A stretch of 64,000 nt of DNA from Lathyrus oleraceus (GCF_024323335.1 NC_066581.1:178367330-178431329), one strand, 5' to 3'; shown: positions 30,372-43,178, counted from the stretch's first letter. Notes: a model not told the origin generated them from the letters alone. Translations and numbers: made by a program.

Positions 30372-33332
30372 CACACCTTACCCAGAGTGGAAGATACCAT
30401 CTATCATTCTGAGCCATCTGAGGGCCCAGATGTTTATAAAAAGATGGACGAGATGAAAGACCAATTCCTTGAGCTGCACAAGGAACTGAAGACTCTGAGG
30501 GGTAAGGACCTCTTTGGTAAAAGTGCTGCTGAGTTGTGCCTTGTGCCCAACGTTAAAATCCCTATTAAATTCAAAGTACCTGACTTTGAGAAGTATAAGG
30601 GAAACACATGCCCGCTCAGCCATCTTGTGATGTATGCTCGCAAAATGTCAACACAAACAGACAACGATCAACTTCTTATCCACTACTTCCAGGACAACCT
30701 GTCTGGTGCTGCTCTCTGGTGGTACATGGGTTTGGAATGTTCGAACATCCGCTCTTTCAACGATCTTGGAGAAGCTTTTGTCAAGCAATATAAATACAAC
30801 ATGGATATGGCTCCTGATAGGGACCAACTGAGGGCAATGTCGCAGAAGGAGAATGAAACCTTCAAAGAGTACGCCCAGAGATGGCGCGAGTTGGAAACTC
30901 AGATAGTGCCACCCCTTGAAGAGAAAGAAATGACTAAGATCTTTTTGAAGACTTTAAGTTCTTTCTACTATGAGAGGATGATATCCAGTGCTCCCTCGGA
31001 CTTCACCGATATGGTGAATATGGGAATGAGACTGGAAGAAGGAGTCCGTGAAGGACGATTGTCTAGGGATGAAGGCTCTTCAGCAAAGAGATATGGGGGC
31101 TTTACGAAGAAGAAGGAGGGAGAGGCACATGCTGTTTCCTCCCATATCAAGATAAGACCCTCTGTGAAGAGGAAGAACACGTGCCCTTCCGTTAGCCAAC
31201 ACCAGGTGGCTCATATAGCACCTGCCTTTAGAGAAGTACATCATCATCAACAACAACAATATCAACAACAACATCGTCCACAACAACAAGCCTACCAGCC
31301 TCGAAACAACAATAGCACCAGCACCAGCTACGAGAGGAAGAGGGTCACTTTTGATCCAATTCCAATGACTTACGCTGAGCTCTATCCTTTGTTGATAGAC
31401 AAAAAATTGATTACTCCACGAGACCCTCCCGTTATACCTACCAACCCTCAGTGGTGGTACAAGCCTGAATTACACTGTATATATCATTCCGGTGCTCCCG
31501 GATATGATGTGGAGAATTGCTATCCCTTGAAGACCAAGGTGCAAGACCTTGTAAGAAGTGGGATTTTGTTTTTCGAGGACGTAGGTCCTAATGTGAAGAA
31601 GAACCCATTGCCCGAGCATGGGAAAGCTGCTGTGAATATGGTCCAGGGTTGTCCTGGCAAATATAAAGTCCTGTATGTTAATGATATCAGGCAATCTTTG
31701 GTCAAGATGCATAAACTGTTGTGTGGATACAGTCACTATGAGCATGACCATGATAGGTGCCAGGTGTGCACTATCAACGAAAGAGGATGCCGACAAGTTA
31801 GAAAGGACATCCAAGAGATGCTGGATCAGGGAATGATCGAAATACTTTAGAATCGTAATGAGGATGAAGTTGATGTAATTTCTCCTGTATTCAGAACTCC
31901 AGAGCCTATTGTCATCAAATATGATGGCAGCAAGAAGAAAGTGTCACCATCTCTTGTGATAAAACCAGCGGGCCCTGTCCCATATGTGTCTGATAAAGCT
32001 GTTCCCTACAGATACAATGATGTGATGCTAGAAGATGGGAAGGAGGTGCCGTTGCCCTCAACCTCTGTTGTGAGAATCTCAAACGTCAGTGGTGTGACCC
32101 GTAGTGGTCGTGTTTTCTCGACGCAGCCGAAACCCCACGAAGATGTTGTGAGAAGAACTATGGTTAATCCTGCCGGTCCCGTGGGGACTTCTTCTTCCAA
32201 TCCTACTACTGTTGTGAAGGGTGTTGACCCTGTTGTCGATAAATATGTGAAAGCTCCTGTCCTAGTTGGCCAGTCTGGCATTATAAGAGAGGACTGTGAT
32301 GATATGCTAAGGCTCATCAAAAGGAGCAAATATAATGTTATTGATCAGCTGCTACAAACTCCATCAAAGATATCTGTGTTATCTTTGTTGTTGAATTCTG
32401 AGCCACACCGCGAAGCTTTGCAAAGGGTGTTGAACATGGCATACGTGGATCACGATGTCACAATTGAACAGTTTGATAGCATTGTTGCAAACATAACTGC
32501 TTGCAATAATTTGAGCTTCTGTGATGCTGATCTTCCCGAGGAGGGAAAAGACCACAATTTGGCTTTACACATATCTATGAACTGCAAGTATGATGCCTTG
32601 TCCAATGTGTTGGTGGACACATGATCATCGCTCAATGTATTGCCAAAATCCACTCTTGCTAAACTTTCTTACCAGGGGCCTCCCATGAGGCAAAATGGAG
32701 TGGTTGTTAAAGCTTTTGATGGATCGCGGAAAACTGTGATTGGTGAAGTAGAACTCTTGATCAGGATTGGACCTAATGATTTCCAGATCACTTTCCAGGT
32801 CATGGATATCCATCCATCATACAGTTGTTTGCTTGGCAGACCATGGATTCACGAGGCAGGCGCCGTGACATCCACCCTACACCAGAAGTTAAAGTTCGTC
32901 AAGAACAAGAAGTTGGTGGTGATAAGTCTTGGTCATCCATTTATCTTCCTTCTCCTACATTGACGTTGAGGATGAGGTTGGGACTCCGTTCCAAGCCTTA
33001 TCTATTGCTGAGCCTTCAAGGAAAGGACCTTCTTCATTTGCTTCCTATAATGATGCTAAGTTGGCCATTAAGCATGGTGCAACTATTGGTTTGGGGCAAA
33101 TGATCAAGATGGAAGATAATAAATCCTGAGCTGGCATATGATATTCTTCAGGTATTTCCAATTAGCGTGGGCTATTCCAGAGAGGTGGTTTCATCCACAC
33201 TGTTGAAGATCAAGAGGCTACTGCCATAGTGGAAGATGATGAAGAGGAAGATCCTGGCAACTTTGTCACCCCTGGAGGAATCTGCAATAATTGGGTCGTT
33301 GTTGATGTTCCAACAGTTATCCATAAGTCCAC
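30372..33332 (+). pseudogene. Gag-protease relic of element C (5' cut by B)
   Basis: Strongly similar over its length to gag-pro of A. It resumes within the Gag N-terminal part exactly where the B LTR ends. Seen: Gag core about 30540-31040; Gln-rich stretch near 31240-31290; knuckle-like motif near 31470, in which the central His is Tyr; protease region 32570-32900. Breaks: TAG at 31848-31850 in place of Gln; TGA at 32622-32624 in place of the Gly of the Asp-Thr-Gly active site; a small deletion with frameshift near 32920; TGA at 33127-33129. It is the oldest element here, being interrupted by both B and D. Confidence 0.92.
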
Positions 33333-33603
33333 GTAATGTGTTTATTTTGTTTAAAAACCCGTCTCCCATGCCAAAAGGAGAAGTGATGACATTATTGGCA
33401 CATATTTGATTAATACAATGATATTCATTCAATAATCACATGTTAAATGTTTGTTTTTCCAAATTATTTTTCCTTTTTGTTTTTGCATGAAATTGGTGAT
33501 CACCATAAAACCCTAAAGAGAATAAAATCAATCTTTTCATCTGCATAATGATTTGCCTTGTTTGAATTCTAAAATCTCTTTTATACTCAAAATCATTATG
33601 CAG
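33333..33603 (+). other. Intron of element C (271 bp)
   Basis: Donor GTAATG at 33333 overlaps the gag-pro stop TAA (33334-33336); acceptor TTATGCAG ends at 33603. Length, both sites, the phase and the inner words around CCAAAAGGAG-AAGTGATGACATT agree with the intron of A, which supports both predictions. Confidence 0.78.
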
Positions 33604-34099
33604 GTTGATCAAACCCATTGAACATAATGATCCAACACCATCTCCCAACTTAGAATTCCCTGTATCTGAGGTAGAAGAAGATGATGTTGAAGAGATTCCT
33701 GATGAGATTACCCGTTTGCTTGAGCACGAGGAGAAGATCATTCAGCCGCATCTTGAGAATCTGGAAACAGTCAACTTGGGGTCTGAAGACTGCGTTCGTG
33801 AAGTAAAGATTGGGGCACTCCTTGAAGAGTCTGTTAAGAAGGGGTTAATTGGGTTGGTACGAGAATCTTTCGACGTCTTTGCCTGGTCGTATGAAGACAT
33901 GCCTGGTCTAGATACTGATATCGTTCAACATTTCTTGTCGTTGAAGCCTGAGTGTGTGCCCGTGAAACAGAAGCTTAGAAGAACTCATCATGATATGGCA
34001 GTGAAGATTAAAGAATAAGTTCAAAAGAAAATTGATGTGGGATTTCTGGTGACTTCTACATATCCTCAATGGGTGGCCAATATTGTGTCCGTGCCTAAG
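33604..34099 (+). pseudogene. RT exon fragment of element C, cut by element D
   Basis: Matches the start of the RT exon of A (9214-9715). An in-frame TAA lies at 34016-34018. The match stops at 34099, inside the conserved RT block after the Val-Pro-Lys codons, where the D LTR begins. CTAAG at 34095-34099 should be the left target duplication of D. Confidence 0.9.
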
Positions 34100-37000
34100 T
34101 GTAGCACCTCAAATTTGCACCTATAATTGTACATACATTTTCATATTAGGTCATAGCATATCATGGTCCATTGCATAGCATTGCATTGCCTCTTTTGCCT
34201 CAAGTGCAAGCCAATCAAGAAATTAGGTCAAACTGGTCAGGAGATCAGTCAGTCAAGCAAGCAAGCACAATTCTCAAGGAGCCAAGGCCCTAGGGTTGGT
34301 CCAATTTGTTCACATGACTTGGGGATCCATTTGAAGTGTTTTGGTCAAGGATTGGATGTTCAGAAGTCATCAGTCAATGCATAGTCAGTCAGAAACCCTA
34401 AAAGTCAACTGTTGGTCAACTGTCCATTTAATCAGTGATTTGATGAATGGAAATGGTTTGAGAGATCTTATTCATGTCCAAATAGTCTTCATATATCATG
34501 TCAAACACCATCATGGAAGAATTTGAAGCCAGATCAGAAATTTCCAAAAATGGAAACTGGACCTGTAACTGAAACTTACCAAAAATGGAAAGTCTTGATC
34601 CTCAAACTTACATCATGATACAAGCTTCAAATGAATTTTTGCCCAACATGAAAGTTGAAGATCTTGTTCTCCCATTTCCAAAAAGTCCAAGAACACTCAA
34701 TTCCCATGTATGGTTGGCAAGTTATGATCGAATCATTTTCAGAAATTCTTGAACTTCAAAAGGCCATATCTCTCAAACCATTTGGCCAATTTGGGTGGGG
34801 CTTTTTCCTACAAGTCACATTTGATCCCCTCTTTCCAAAAATGTAACTTTCATGTGCCAAAACTTCACCAATCAAAATGACATTTTTTGACTTACTTGAA
34901 TTAATTTCAAGTGAAGTGAAATTTTGACTTTTCAAAATAAACCTTTTCCATCATTTTGGCCAATTGGAACTTGCTTGGAATGTTATTTACAGCATGTTCA
35001 AAGTCAAATTCGTGCAAGTACATACACCCATCACCTAGTTGCTTGAAAATGGGAAAAAGTACATTTCTCAACAACTCTATCCCACATATCCATGGACTTT
35101 GATTTGTACCACAAAACAGCAGATATATGCATCATTTTCTGTCATTGTGAACGCTAGTTGCAGCCATCTAACTCAGAATTCTTCACTTTCTCTCAAATCT
35201 CATTTTTCTCACTTTGCTTTTTTACCAAAAACTTCCAAAGAACTCGAGGATTCCTTTGTTGTTCTATCATCTGGCCATCATTTGGAGGTTATTTGCAGCA
35301 CCATTCACCAACTGGGAGCTCACTTTCTAGCACTGTTTTCAAAGAATCCTTCCATGGCAGATGTTGTCTAAAGCCATTCTGAGCCTTCTTGGGTCGAACT
35401 CTTTTAGCCATTCATCAAAGCACAGTTGAAGCTTCAACTGTTTCACTTCAAAACAGCCAAACAACCCTTGAATCTCAACTGTTTTGCAGATTTGGTGAGT
35501 TTTCGACTTCCACTATTCTTAAAATTATGCTATGCATTAGATAGGCCTCCTTGCCATGGTCATTTTGAGCTTTGAAGCACTAAAAATGGTGGTGTATTTT
35601 GAAAGAAATGTTGAGTGGAAATTTGATGATTCAAACTTGTTTTGTATGATGCATGCTATGTGGTTCGTTTCCATGTTAATGTTTGTTGAATTCGCGATGT
35701 GTGTTGTTTGCCGTTTCCATTAATATGCTGGTTTGCCATTTCTGGGCACGTTTGTTCTTCACGATTTTGAAGAAGATGATGATGCTACAGTAAACCCTAG
35801 CCTTTTTTTCCAGATTTTCTCTTCATTCACGCGTGCATGAGCCATACTGTTCCAATCCCTCACAGCCAATCAGCTTATTTCATTTTCTGGACCAAAACGC
35901 AGTGTTTTGATAAGTGGATTCAGGAATTACAAGTTTGGCATCAGCGTGGCACATGACCCATTAAATGATGTTGTTTTTTCATTTTTATTTCAATTTGATA
36001 CATCATCTTACAAAAATCATAACTTGTTCATTTTTAATCCAAATTTCATGGGATTTTTTGCATCATGATCATCATAATCTCTAGGTTTTTATCATGATAT
36101 TTCCAGATTTTTTTGATGAGTGGATCTTAAATGGTATGAGGGTTTGTGACATGTGCTCATATTTTGTACACTTTGCCAAAACATTTGTGAAATGGTGATA
36201 CTTTATCCAATGGCTCCCAAATTTTTTGTGCTTAAACTAGACACACTCATGGTGATTTTGGTGTAGAGTTTGTGAATTTATCATTGCTGGTTTGTGAGTT
36301 ATGATTTTTTTGAATTAGGGTGTGACAATTTGTGTCACACCATTGATGTCCAACTTGCTGATTTTTGTATCCATGCTTCTTGACCTCCAATTGATCTGAT
36401 TTTTTGCATGAACCTACTCTTGTATGTCTAGTTCACATGTGAATTTTCTTGGAATTATTTGTGGCATTTCCTAATTGTTTGAGATTTTCTCCCCTGTTTA
36501 GTCATATGTTGACTTTTTGTGACACATGTCCCCATTTCATTTGTGAAATTCTCATACTTTATTAGATGGACATGAAATTTTACATGAGATAACTAGACAT
36601 CCCAATCTTTGCCATGGTTTTAGTCCCATTCATTTATCATACACCATCTCTGATTTATGATTTTTCTAAGTTGATGCATGTTTGGTTGACTTCTTTGAGC
36701 ATGTTCAAAATTGCTTTGACTTTCTGATTTTCATTGACTGCCTTCCATTTGTCCAAATGAGATGAAATTTGACATGCTTACCATGCTGTGGGTTGTGTTT
36801 GATCATGATTTATTTGATGATTTTTGGAATTGTTTATGATTGGTTTTGATTCAAGTCTTGCTGTTGACTTCTATGAGCTTCTGTTTGCCATACTTTGACC
36901 TAAACTGTTCATGAAATGATGATGATGATTGATATGAATGTGAACCCAATTGGTTTGTGTTTCTTAATTGTTTGAACATGATTTTGGATGCTTGCCCTTT

Positions 37001-37484
37001 GCTGTTTTGACTTTTTCATTCTCTTTTGACCCTAGGCTTGCCCTAGTGGTCCTGTTACTCACCCTTGAGCTCATGTTTTCAGGTTAACCAACAATTGTCC
37101 AATGAGACCAATACAAATTGGTTGTGTTTGCTTGTTTATCATGACTAACATGTTTTGTTTTGTAGGTTGCTTGGCTCACATGCCTAGAGCCTTGTGCCTT
37201 GCACATTCACTTGCTTGTGTTGACTGTTGACTTCTGTTTCCTTTTGCTTTAATTTTGAAGTTGTATACTAATGTCTATTTGACTATTTCAGGTGCTTTTA
37301 GTTGCTTAGTTCCTTGTGAACTTTTGCTTTGCTTTGCTTGTATAAGCAATTTGCATTGAGGTATAACTTTTCATAACTTCATGTAGTCTGGAAGACCTGG
37401 CCTGTTACTTGGCCAGGCAACTGTCTGAAGTCCTCCTTAAGAGGCAATGTTTGTGATTGTTTAATTTTGTCCTTGCATAGAGTC
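34100..37484 (+). mobile_element. LTR of element D, interrupted by element E
   Basis: Starts TGTAGCACCTCAAATTTGCACC like the F LTRs and follows them with moderate divergence to a point matching about 48004, where E begins. Compared with F it lacks an internal duplication of about 190 bp (near 44290-44480), most of the expanded repeat at 45200-46500, and the tRNA-like unit. As the left edge of an insertion into C it is either a 5' LTR or a solo LTR; the rest lies beyond the window. No coding function is seen in its small open frames. Confidence 0.88.
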
Positions 37485-37516
37485 TGTCATACCCCAAAAA
37501 TTACCCATCATTTTTC

Positions 37517-37685
37517 CTAAAAAAAAAAAAAAAAAAAAAAAAACGAAAAAAAACGAAAAAAAAAACGAAAAAAAAAAAGAAAAAAAAAGAAAAAAAAGAG
37601 AATTTTTTTTTTATTAATTAATTAATTAATTAATTAATTAATTAATTAATTAAATAATTAAAATAAATAAATAAATAAAATATAA
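37517..37685. repeat. A-rich and (TTAA)n simple repeats in the U3 of E
   Basis: A run of A with occasional C and G (37520-37600) is followed by a TTAA-TTAA run (37612-37655) and AAATAAAT words. The copy in the 3' LTR (63740-63850) differs in length, mainly in the A run, as expected of replication slippage. Confidence 0.85.
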
Positions 37686-37743
37686 CAAATTATTTTGGAC
37701 TTGGGTCTCCCTCATTCCAAGCCCATTACCCACGAAATTAGTC

Positions 37744-37750
37744 TATAAAT
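37744..37750 (+). promoter_or_regulatory. TATA box of the E LTR
   Basis: TATAAAT within CTATAAATACTG, followed about 30 bp later by GGGAGTTACAC; the same stands at 63915-63921 in the 3' LTR. The U3 would then be only about 290 bp long. Confidence 0.7.
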
Positions 37751-39450
37751 ACTGAAGCTTCAGACTGGGAGTTACACTTGGAGTTTACACTGAGAGATTC
37801 ACTGGAGAAAGAAGGAAGAGAAGCAAAACACTCTGAGGTTTCCTTGGAACAAAACCTTGAGGAAAAAGAAAGAGAGAGAACAGAGAAGGACGGATAGAAA
37901 CTTTGACATAGGAACCCTGCCTACCCGGAGAATTCAGAGTAAAGAAACCCTGAAGGCAGCTCATCTGCACCGAAGCCATCGCCGTCCAATTCCCGCTGCC
38001 TAACTTATTCCGATACTACAAGGGGTCAATCCCTTCAACCTTGGATTGGCAAACAGGTCTGCGTATCTCTATTGTTTATACTTTCAATTGGCCATATCTA
38101 CGTATATAATGCATCATGATTAAATGTTGATATATAATTTGCTTTCGTATGGGAATTTAAATATGCCTGAATACCCTGAATGTTTGACCATGTTATTCCT
38201 GTGATAAAATGCCATAAAATTCAAAGTTCCTAACGTGGGGCTGTTTTCAAATTCAAAATCCGTGGCCTATTCTGTTTTTTTTTTATGTTTTATCATAGCC
38301 ATGCATTATTCATCCTATCCTATTTATTGTTGTGATATTTCTCCGGTGTAATCTTCGATTGCACCCTGATTTGGTGTTCTGACATGTTTCTTTTTTTGAG
38401 TTTCGTAAAGGTTCACATATCCCAGGAAAAGGTTATTGGCTAGGTATTCCACTTTATTTGTGGGATACCCTTGTGGAGTTTCACCCTAAATTAATTTTTA
38501 ATGTATTAATTTCTAATGTATTAATTTTTTAATATATTATTTTTAATAATTTTAATGTGGAGTTTCATCCTAATTATATAATTAATTGTAAAACTTTGCC
38601 TTTGAATAAGTGATCTTGGACCTCTCTTTGTTGCCTTACGATTACGATATTACGGTCATGTCCCGCGAACGTGGGGATACCCTTAGCAAAGACCCTTCGG
38701 TTAAATCATCATAAAATAAATTATAGTCCCTCGGATGTTGCCTTCGAATATACAACTTTGTCCCTCGATGACCCTCCGATGTTGCCTACGGTTAAAAGAT
38801 GATAGTCCCGTCGAATGCTAAGATATCCTCGTAACTGTTGCCTTCAATGACCTATCGATGACCCTACGATGACCCTTAAACATCCAAAGGATAAAACTAC
38901 TTATTTCTCAATAATAAGGACAGTTTTACCCTCATAAGGATAGGAAATGCTCATAAAGACCTTGGGTCGGTATAACTCTTAATTGCTGGCTCACAACCTA
39001 AAACATTTTTTCACACCTCACACCTTTCAAAATACCTTCAGAAAATCACCACTTGGTATACATTCATACTAGAATCATTACCGAGTTATATTTTTCTAAA
39101 CAATTTTCAAAACTAAACGAGATAATCATTTTGTATACATTCATACAAGAATCATTACAAAGTTAAATTCTCTTTCCAAAAACAATTTTCCAAACAATTC
39201 ACAAACACTTTTTTTTTCAAACAAAAATAATATAAGTGATCGAGCAATTAAGAGCCCATGGATAACCATGGATACAAAGGGTGCTAACACCTTCCCTTTG
39301 TATAATGTACCTCCCGAACCCAAAATCTAAATTAAGGTCTTTCCTGTTCTTTTCCACCTTTCCTTATTGGATAAAAGAAAAGTCGGTGGCGACTCTTGCT
39401 AACCGCGACATTGCGATAAAAAACACAAAAGTCCAGTTCACCGTATGACA

Positions 39451-40381
39451 GAACTGGCGACTCTGCTGGGGATCTCGGAATATTTAAAAAGAGAGGTTAC
39501 CGTAAAAACAAGATCACTTATTCAATTTGTCTGATTTATTTTTAAGGGAATGCTTGGGTATGTTATGCTTGAGTGAAAGATTCTACACCCGGATCTAGTG
39601 TACCTTAGGTAAGTAGCAAGAGATCATCGCGACTGTCCGGCGTATACTGGAATGGTCAAAATGATGGCTACGGTTAATGTGGCACTTTGGATGTCCTGAT
39701 GTTCCTCATGTTAGTTGAGGAAATATTTGGCATTCGCGTGGTGTCATAAAAGCATTAACCAGACCTTTAGAACCCTAATTGACTCATCCTGGCCATTAGA
39801 AAGTAGTGAGATAACTGGCTTCGGTTCCGACTGGAGTTGGTTGAGACTCGATACTACACTCTTTGAGATTGGACTTTAGGGAAGCTTCGGTCAACCACTT
39901 GGTGTTGCACTGAAGTGGACTTAAGGAAAGGTCAATGATTTGAGATCCTTCTAGAACCCGGTTACTATTCTAAGACAGGTTGAACCAACCAAACTTCAGT
40001 GGGGAGGGTATTTACCTATGGAACTCACGCAAGCCTTAAAACCTAGGAATGATTGTTGTGTGACTTGCTTGTGCTTGTTATTTATCTAACAACATGACAT
40101 CATAACAACATAACATCATAACATCATGGCATTGTACTAACCATTTCAAGGATTTAGGGATTTAACTCTGCTAAAAAAAAACAGAAAAAAACAAAAACAA
40201 AAGCAAAAACAAAAGAGAAAAAAAAAAGGCTCTTTTTGTTAGTTTATGCAAAGTTAAATCCCGAAAGTCCTTGAAAACATTTCATACATTGCATTGCATC
40301 GCATAACAGGTATTCTAAAGGATCAGTGTTCTCACGATTTTCCTGGCAAACAGATTCCAGCAGATTCAAACAGATTGAACA
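39451..40381 (+). other. Primer binding site and leader of element E
   Basis: TGGCGACTCTGCTGGGGA at 39455-39472 is the primer binding site. The rest is a non-coding leader of about 900 bp with an A-rich stretch (40172-40230) before gag. No ORF1 is present, unlike in A. Confidence 0.85.
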
Positions 40382-41491
40382 ATGGCTCTCGAACAAACTG
40401 TCAAAGATCTCCAGGCCCAGAATGCTCAATTCCAGGAAATGATGCTGAGCTTATCTAAGGGGCAGGAAGAACTGAAAGCTCTTTTGATGGAGAAGAAGAA
40501 GGACCAAAAACCTGTGGGTTACATCAACCCGGGGAGAAGGCTTAAGGGACAGGTTACAGGAGTCAAGATTAGAATTCCGAAGGATTCAGAAGAAGAGACC
40601 GAGAATGATTCGGAAGATGAGAATCCTAATCTCGTCAATTCTGAGGACGACGATGAAGATTATGAACATGAACAGTACTCTCCGAAGGATGATAAGTACA
40701 AGTTGCTGGAAGAACGTATGCTAGCTATGGAGGGGCAGAAAGTGCCCGGTCTGGATTTCGAAAACTTGGGTCTGGTCTCTGATGTGGTCATTCCCCGCAA
40801 ATTCAAGGTTCCCATTTTCACTAAGTACGATGGGGCATCTTGTCCTCAGATGCATCTGAGGGCTTATGTGAGAAAGATTCAGCCGCATACTACTGATAGG
40901 AAACTATGGATCCATTTCTTCCAAGAAAGTCTGGCTGGCACACAGTTGGACTGGTATTATCAGCTCGAGAGCTCTGACATCCACACATGGACTGATTTAG
41001 CGACAGCTTTCTACAAGCACTACCAGTACAATTCTGAATTGGCGCCTACCCGGCTACAGTTGCAGAATATGACTATGGGATCTAAAGAAAGCTTCAAAGA
41101 GTATGCTCAGAAATGGAGAGATTTGGCTGGCAGAGTCAAACCCCCTATGACTGATCGAGAATTAGTGGACATGTTCATGAGCACACTGACTGGCCCATTC
41201 TACAGCCATCTATTAAGAAGTTCCTCATTGGGTTTCACTGAACTTATATTAACAGGTGAACATGTTGAAAGCGACATTCGAAGTGGAAAGATACAGGCTG
41301 CCACCTCTGATCCTCCGGAGACTCCTAATGTCATCATTGCTCCTCTGCCAAATCATGACGAGACTGTTAATGCTGTAGAAGATGCTGACAACGATTGCAA
41401 CCTGGATAGCTGGATTTTTCCAACAATTGGTGACGGACTCAATAATTGGAAGGCTGAAGACACTATCCCAATTTCCTTTAGTCAGGAGTAA
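40382..41491 (+). CDS. Gag-only protein of non-autonomous element E
   Basis: An open frame of 369 codons starting at ATG 40382. Seen in order: N-terminal coiled coil (residues 1-40) as in other Ogre Gag; a very acidic stretch (about 70-105); the Retrotrans_gag core (about 135-300), with the conserved Phe-Lys-Glu-Tyr-Ala block at about residues 236-240; then a jump to a short tail matching the C-terminus of Gag-Pro. The zinc knuckle and the whole protease are missing, removed by an internal deletion that kept the frame. The stop TAA (41489-41491) overlaps the same donor GTAATT (41488) used in A. The product could still assemble or interact with Gag of other elements; that is inference. Confidence 0.82.
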   Translation: MALEQTVKDLQAQNAQFQEMMLSLSKGQEELKALLMEKKKDQKPVGYINPGRRLKGQVTGVKIRIPKDSEEETENDSEDENPNLVNSEDDDEDYEHEQYSPKDDKYKLLEERMLAMEGQKVPGLDFENLGLVSDVVIPRKFKVPIFTKYDGASCPQMHLRAYVRKIQPHTTDRKLWIHFFQESLAGTQLDWYYQLESSDIHTWTDLATAFYKHYQYNSELAPTRLQLQNMTMGSKESFKEYAQKWRDLAGRVKPPMTDRELVDMFMSTLTGPFYSHLLRSSSLGFTELILTGEHVESDIRSGKIQAATSDPPETPNVIIAPLPNHDETVNAVEDADNDCNLDSWIFPTIGDGLNNWKAEDTIPISFSQE

Positions 41492-42990
41492 TTGTTATTG
41501 CTGTTTTAGCATTTTAAGGCATTGTGTCTATACCCGGGGCACAATGGCTAATTTTTCAAGGGTTTTGTCATTTTCATAAGCATATTCATATTCAATAAAT
41601 CAATGGACTTTTTGCATTCAAATATTGCGCTCTTTATCTTTCCTGTCATTTTTCAAACAAGCTATGTTGTCTTGCACACACTCACGTAACCATTTGCCGA
41701 TCCATATCCACTCTGGATCCTGTTGGTAATGACTCTGCTACTGTTCATTATGACTTTGAAAATCCGATCTACCAAGCCTAGGATGGAAGTGAGGAAGATT
41801 GTGAAGTCCCTGGAGAACTTGCCAGACTGGTACTACAAGAAGAAAAGACCATACAGCCGCATGAGGAATCAATTGAAATTGTAAATCTGGGTACTGAAAT
41901 AGACAAGAAAGAAGTCAGAGGTTTCTTGGGACACTTGAATTACATTGCCCGATTCATTCCACACGTGACTGCTACCTGCAAACCCATCTTCAAATTACTG
42001 AAAAGGAAAAATCAAGAGATGGTGTGGAATGATGAATAACAAAATCAGGAAATATCTCCAAGAACCTCCAATTCTGATGCCACCAGTTGAAAGAAGACTT
42101 CTAATCATGTATTTGACCGTGTTAGAAAATTCAATAGGGTGTGCTGGGGCAACATTACGAGTCTGGTCGAAAAGAGCATGTCATACACTGCCTTAGCAAA
42201 AGGTACCGACTGTGAAACAAGATACTCACAGCTCGAGAAAGCTTGCTGCGCTTTGGCTTGGGCTGCTCGCCGACTAAGACAGTATATGTTGAATCATACC
42301 ACTTTATTGATTTCTAAGATGGATCTTATCAAATATACATTCGAGAAACCTGCTGTCTCCTGAAAGAGTTATCACTGATAATGGTATTAAACTGAACTCT
42401 GCATGCAGTTCAAAATAAAACACCATAACTCTTCTCCGTACCGGCCAAGGACGAACGGCGCCGTGAAGGCTGCTAACAATATCAAGAATATAACAGTAAC
42501 ATACAAAGACTGGCATGAGATGTTACCTTTTGCTCTTCATGGTTACCGCACTTCGACAGGGGCAACCCCTTTCTCTTTAGTCTATGGAATGGAAGCCGTT
42601 TTACCAGTGGAAGTTCAGATTCCCTCTCTGAGAATTGTGAAAGATGCAGGCTCAGATGAAGATGAATGGATTCAAACTCGACTCGATCAGATAAATTTGA
42701 TTGATGAAAAGAGACTTGCGGCTGTTTGTCATGGGCAGATATATCAGAAGCGCATGACCCAGGCATTTAACAAAAAGGTCAAGAGACGAGTGTGCCAAAT
42801 TGGCGACTTGGTAATCAAACGCATCATCCTACCACAAACTGACCCCAGAGGCAAATGGACTCCCACATACGAAGGGCCATTTGTAGTTAAGAAGGTATTC
42901 TCAGGTGGAGCCATGATACTCGCTACAATGGATGGTGAAGACTTCCCACATCCCGTGAACGCGGACATAGTTAAAAAATACTACGCATGA
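41492..42990 (+). pseudogene. Pol remnant of element E with large deletions
   Basis: After an intron-like stretch (to about 41730; no clear acceptor found) come short pol pieces. First are the codons before RT (about 41760-41910). A jump past the RT core then leads to the connection before RNase H (41910-42010), followed by a broken first RNase H (42050-42360). A second jump leads to the end of the integrase core and the C-terminal domain (42365-42990), open for 195 codons from 42403 to TGA. RT active site, archaeal-type RNase H, integrase zinc finger and the first catalytic Asp are gone; the catalytic Glu position is Lys. The element cannot copy or integrate itself. Confidence 0.9.
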
Positions 42991-42999
42991 AAGAGACCC

Positions 43000-43178
43000 G
43001 CTAGATCGACGTATCTAGGCAAAAGTAAGGGCATCCCGGCGAACCAAAAGGGTTCGGGCAAAAATTAGGAATATATATATAAAAATGTACACCCGGCAAG
43101 TCGAAAACCTGAAAAGGCGGCTTGGGCAAAAAAGGGTATCCTGGTGGACTGAAAACCTGAAAAGGCGGTCCAGGCAAA
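43000..43178 (+). repeat. GNRA-type hairpin array directly after pol (element E copy)
   Basis: Four units begin about 10 bp after the pol stop. CTAGAT 43001-43006 with ATCTAG 43013-43018; CCC plus GAACC (43035-43045) with GGTTC plus GGG (43051-43058); CAAG 43097-43100 with CTTG 43121-43124 enclosing CCT-GAAA-AGG (43108-43117); CCT and GGAC (43140-43149) with GTCC and AGG (43168-43174) enclosing CCT-GAAA-AGG. Linkers read GGCAAAA. The inner CCT/AGG pair replaces CCC/GGG of A and F. Confidence 0.8.

Larger units (their letters stand above)
37485..39450 (+). mobile_element. 5' LTR of element E (1966 bp)
   Basis: Begins TGTCATACCCC and ends CCGTATGACA just before the primer site. The first 290 bp recur at 63706-64000, which shows that this is an LTR. 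It is much shorter than the A, B and F LTRs and I see no long similarity to them, although the primer site, gag, pol remnant and hairpin array of E are of the same group as F. It holds a long A run and an AATT run near the start, a TATA box, and diverged words around GATGTTGCCT and GATGACCCT at about 38640-38880. Confidence 0.92.

Noticed and set aside
35039..35382. Frames in the D LTR as host gene fragments
   Set aside because: The region aligns with the F LTR and is low-complexity in translation; no family is recognisable.
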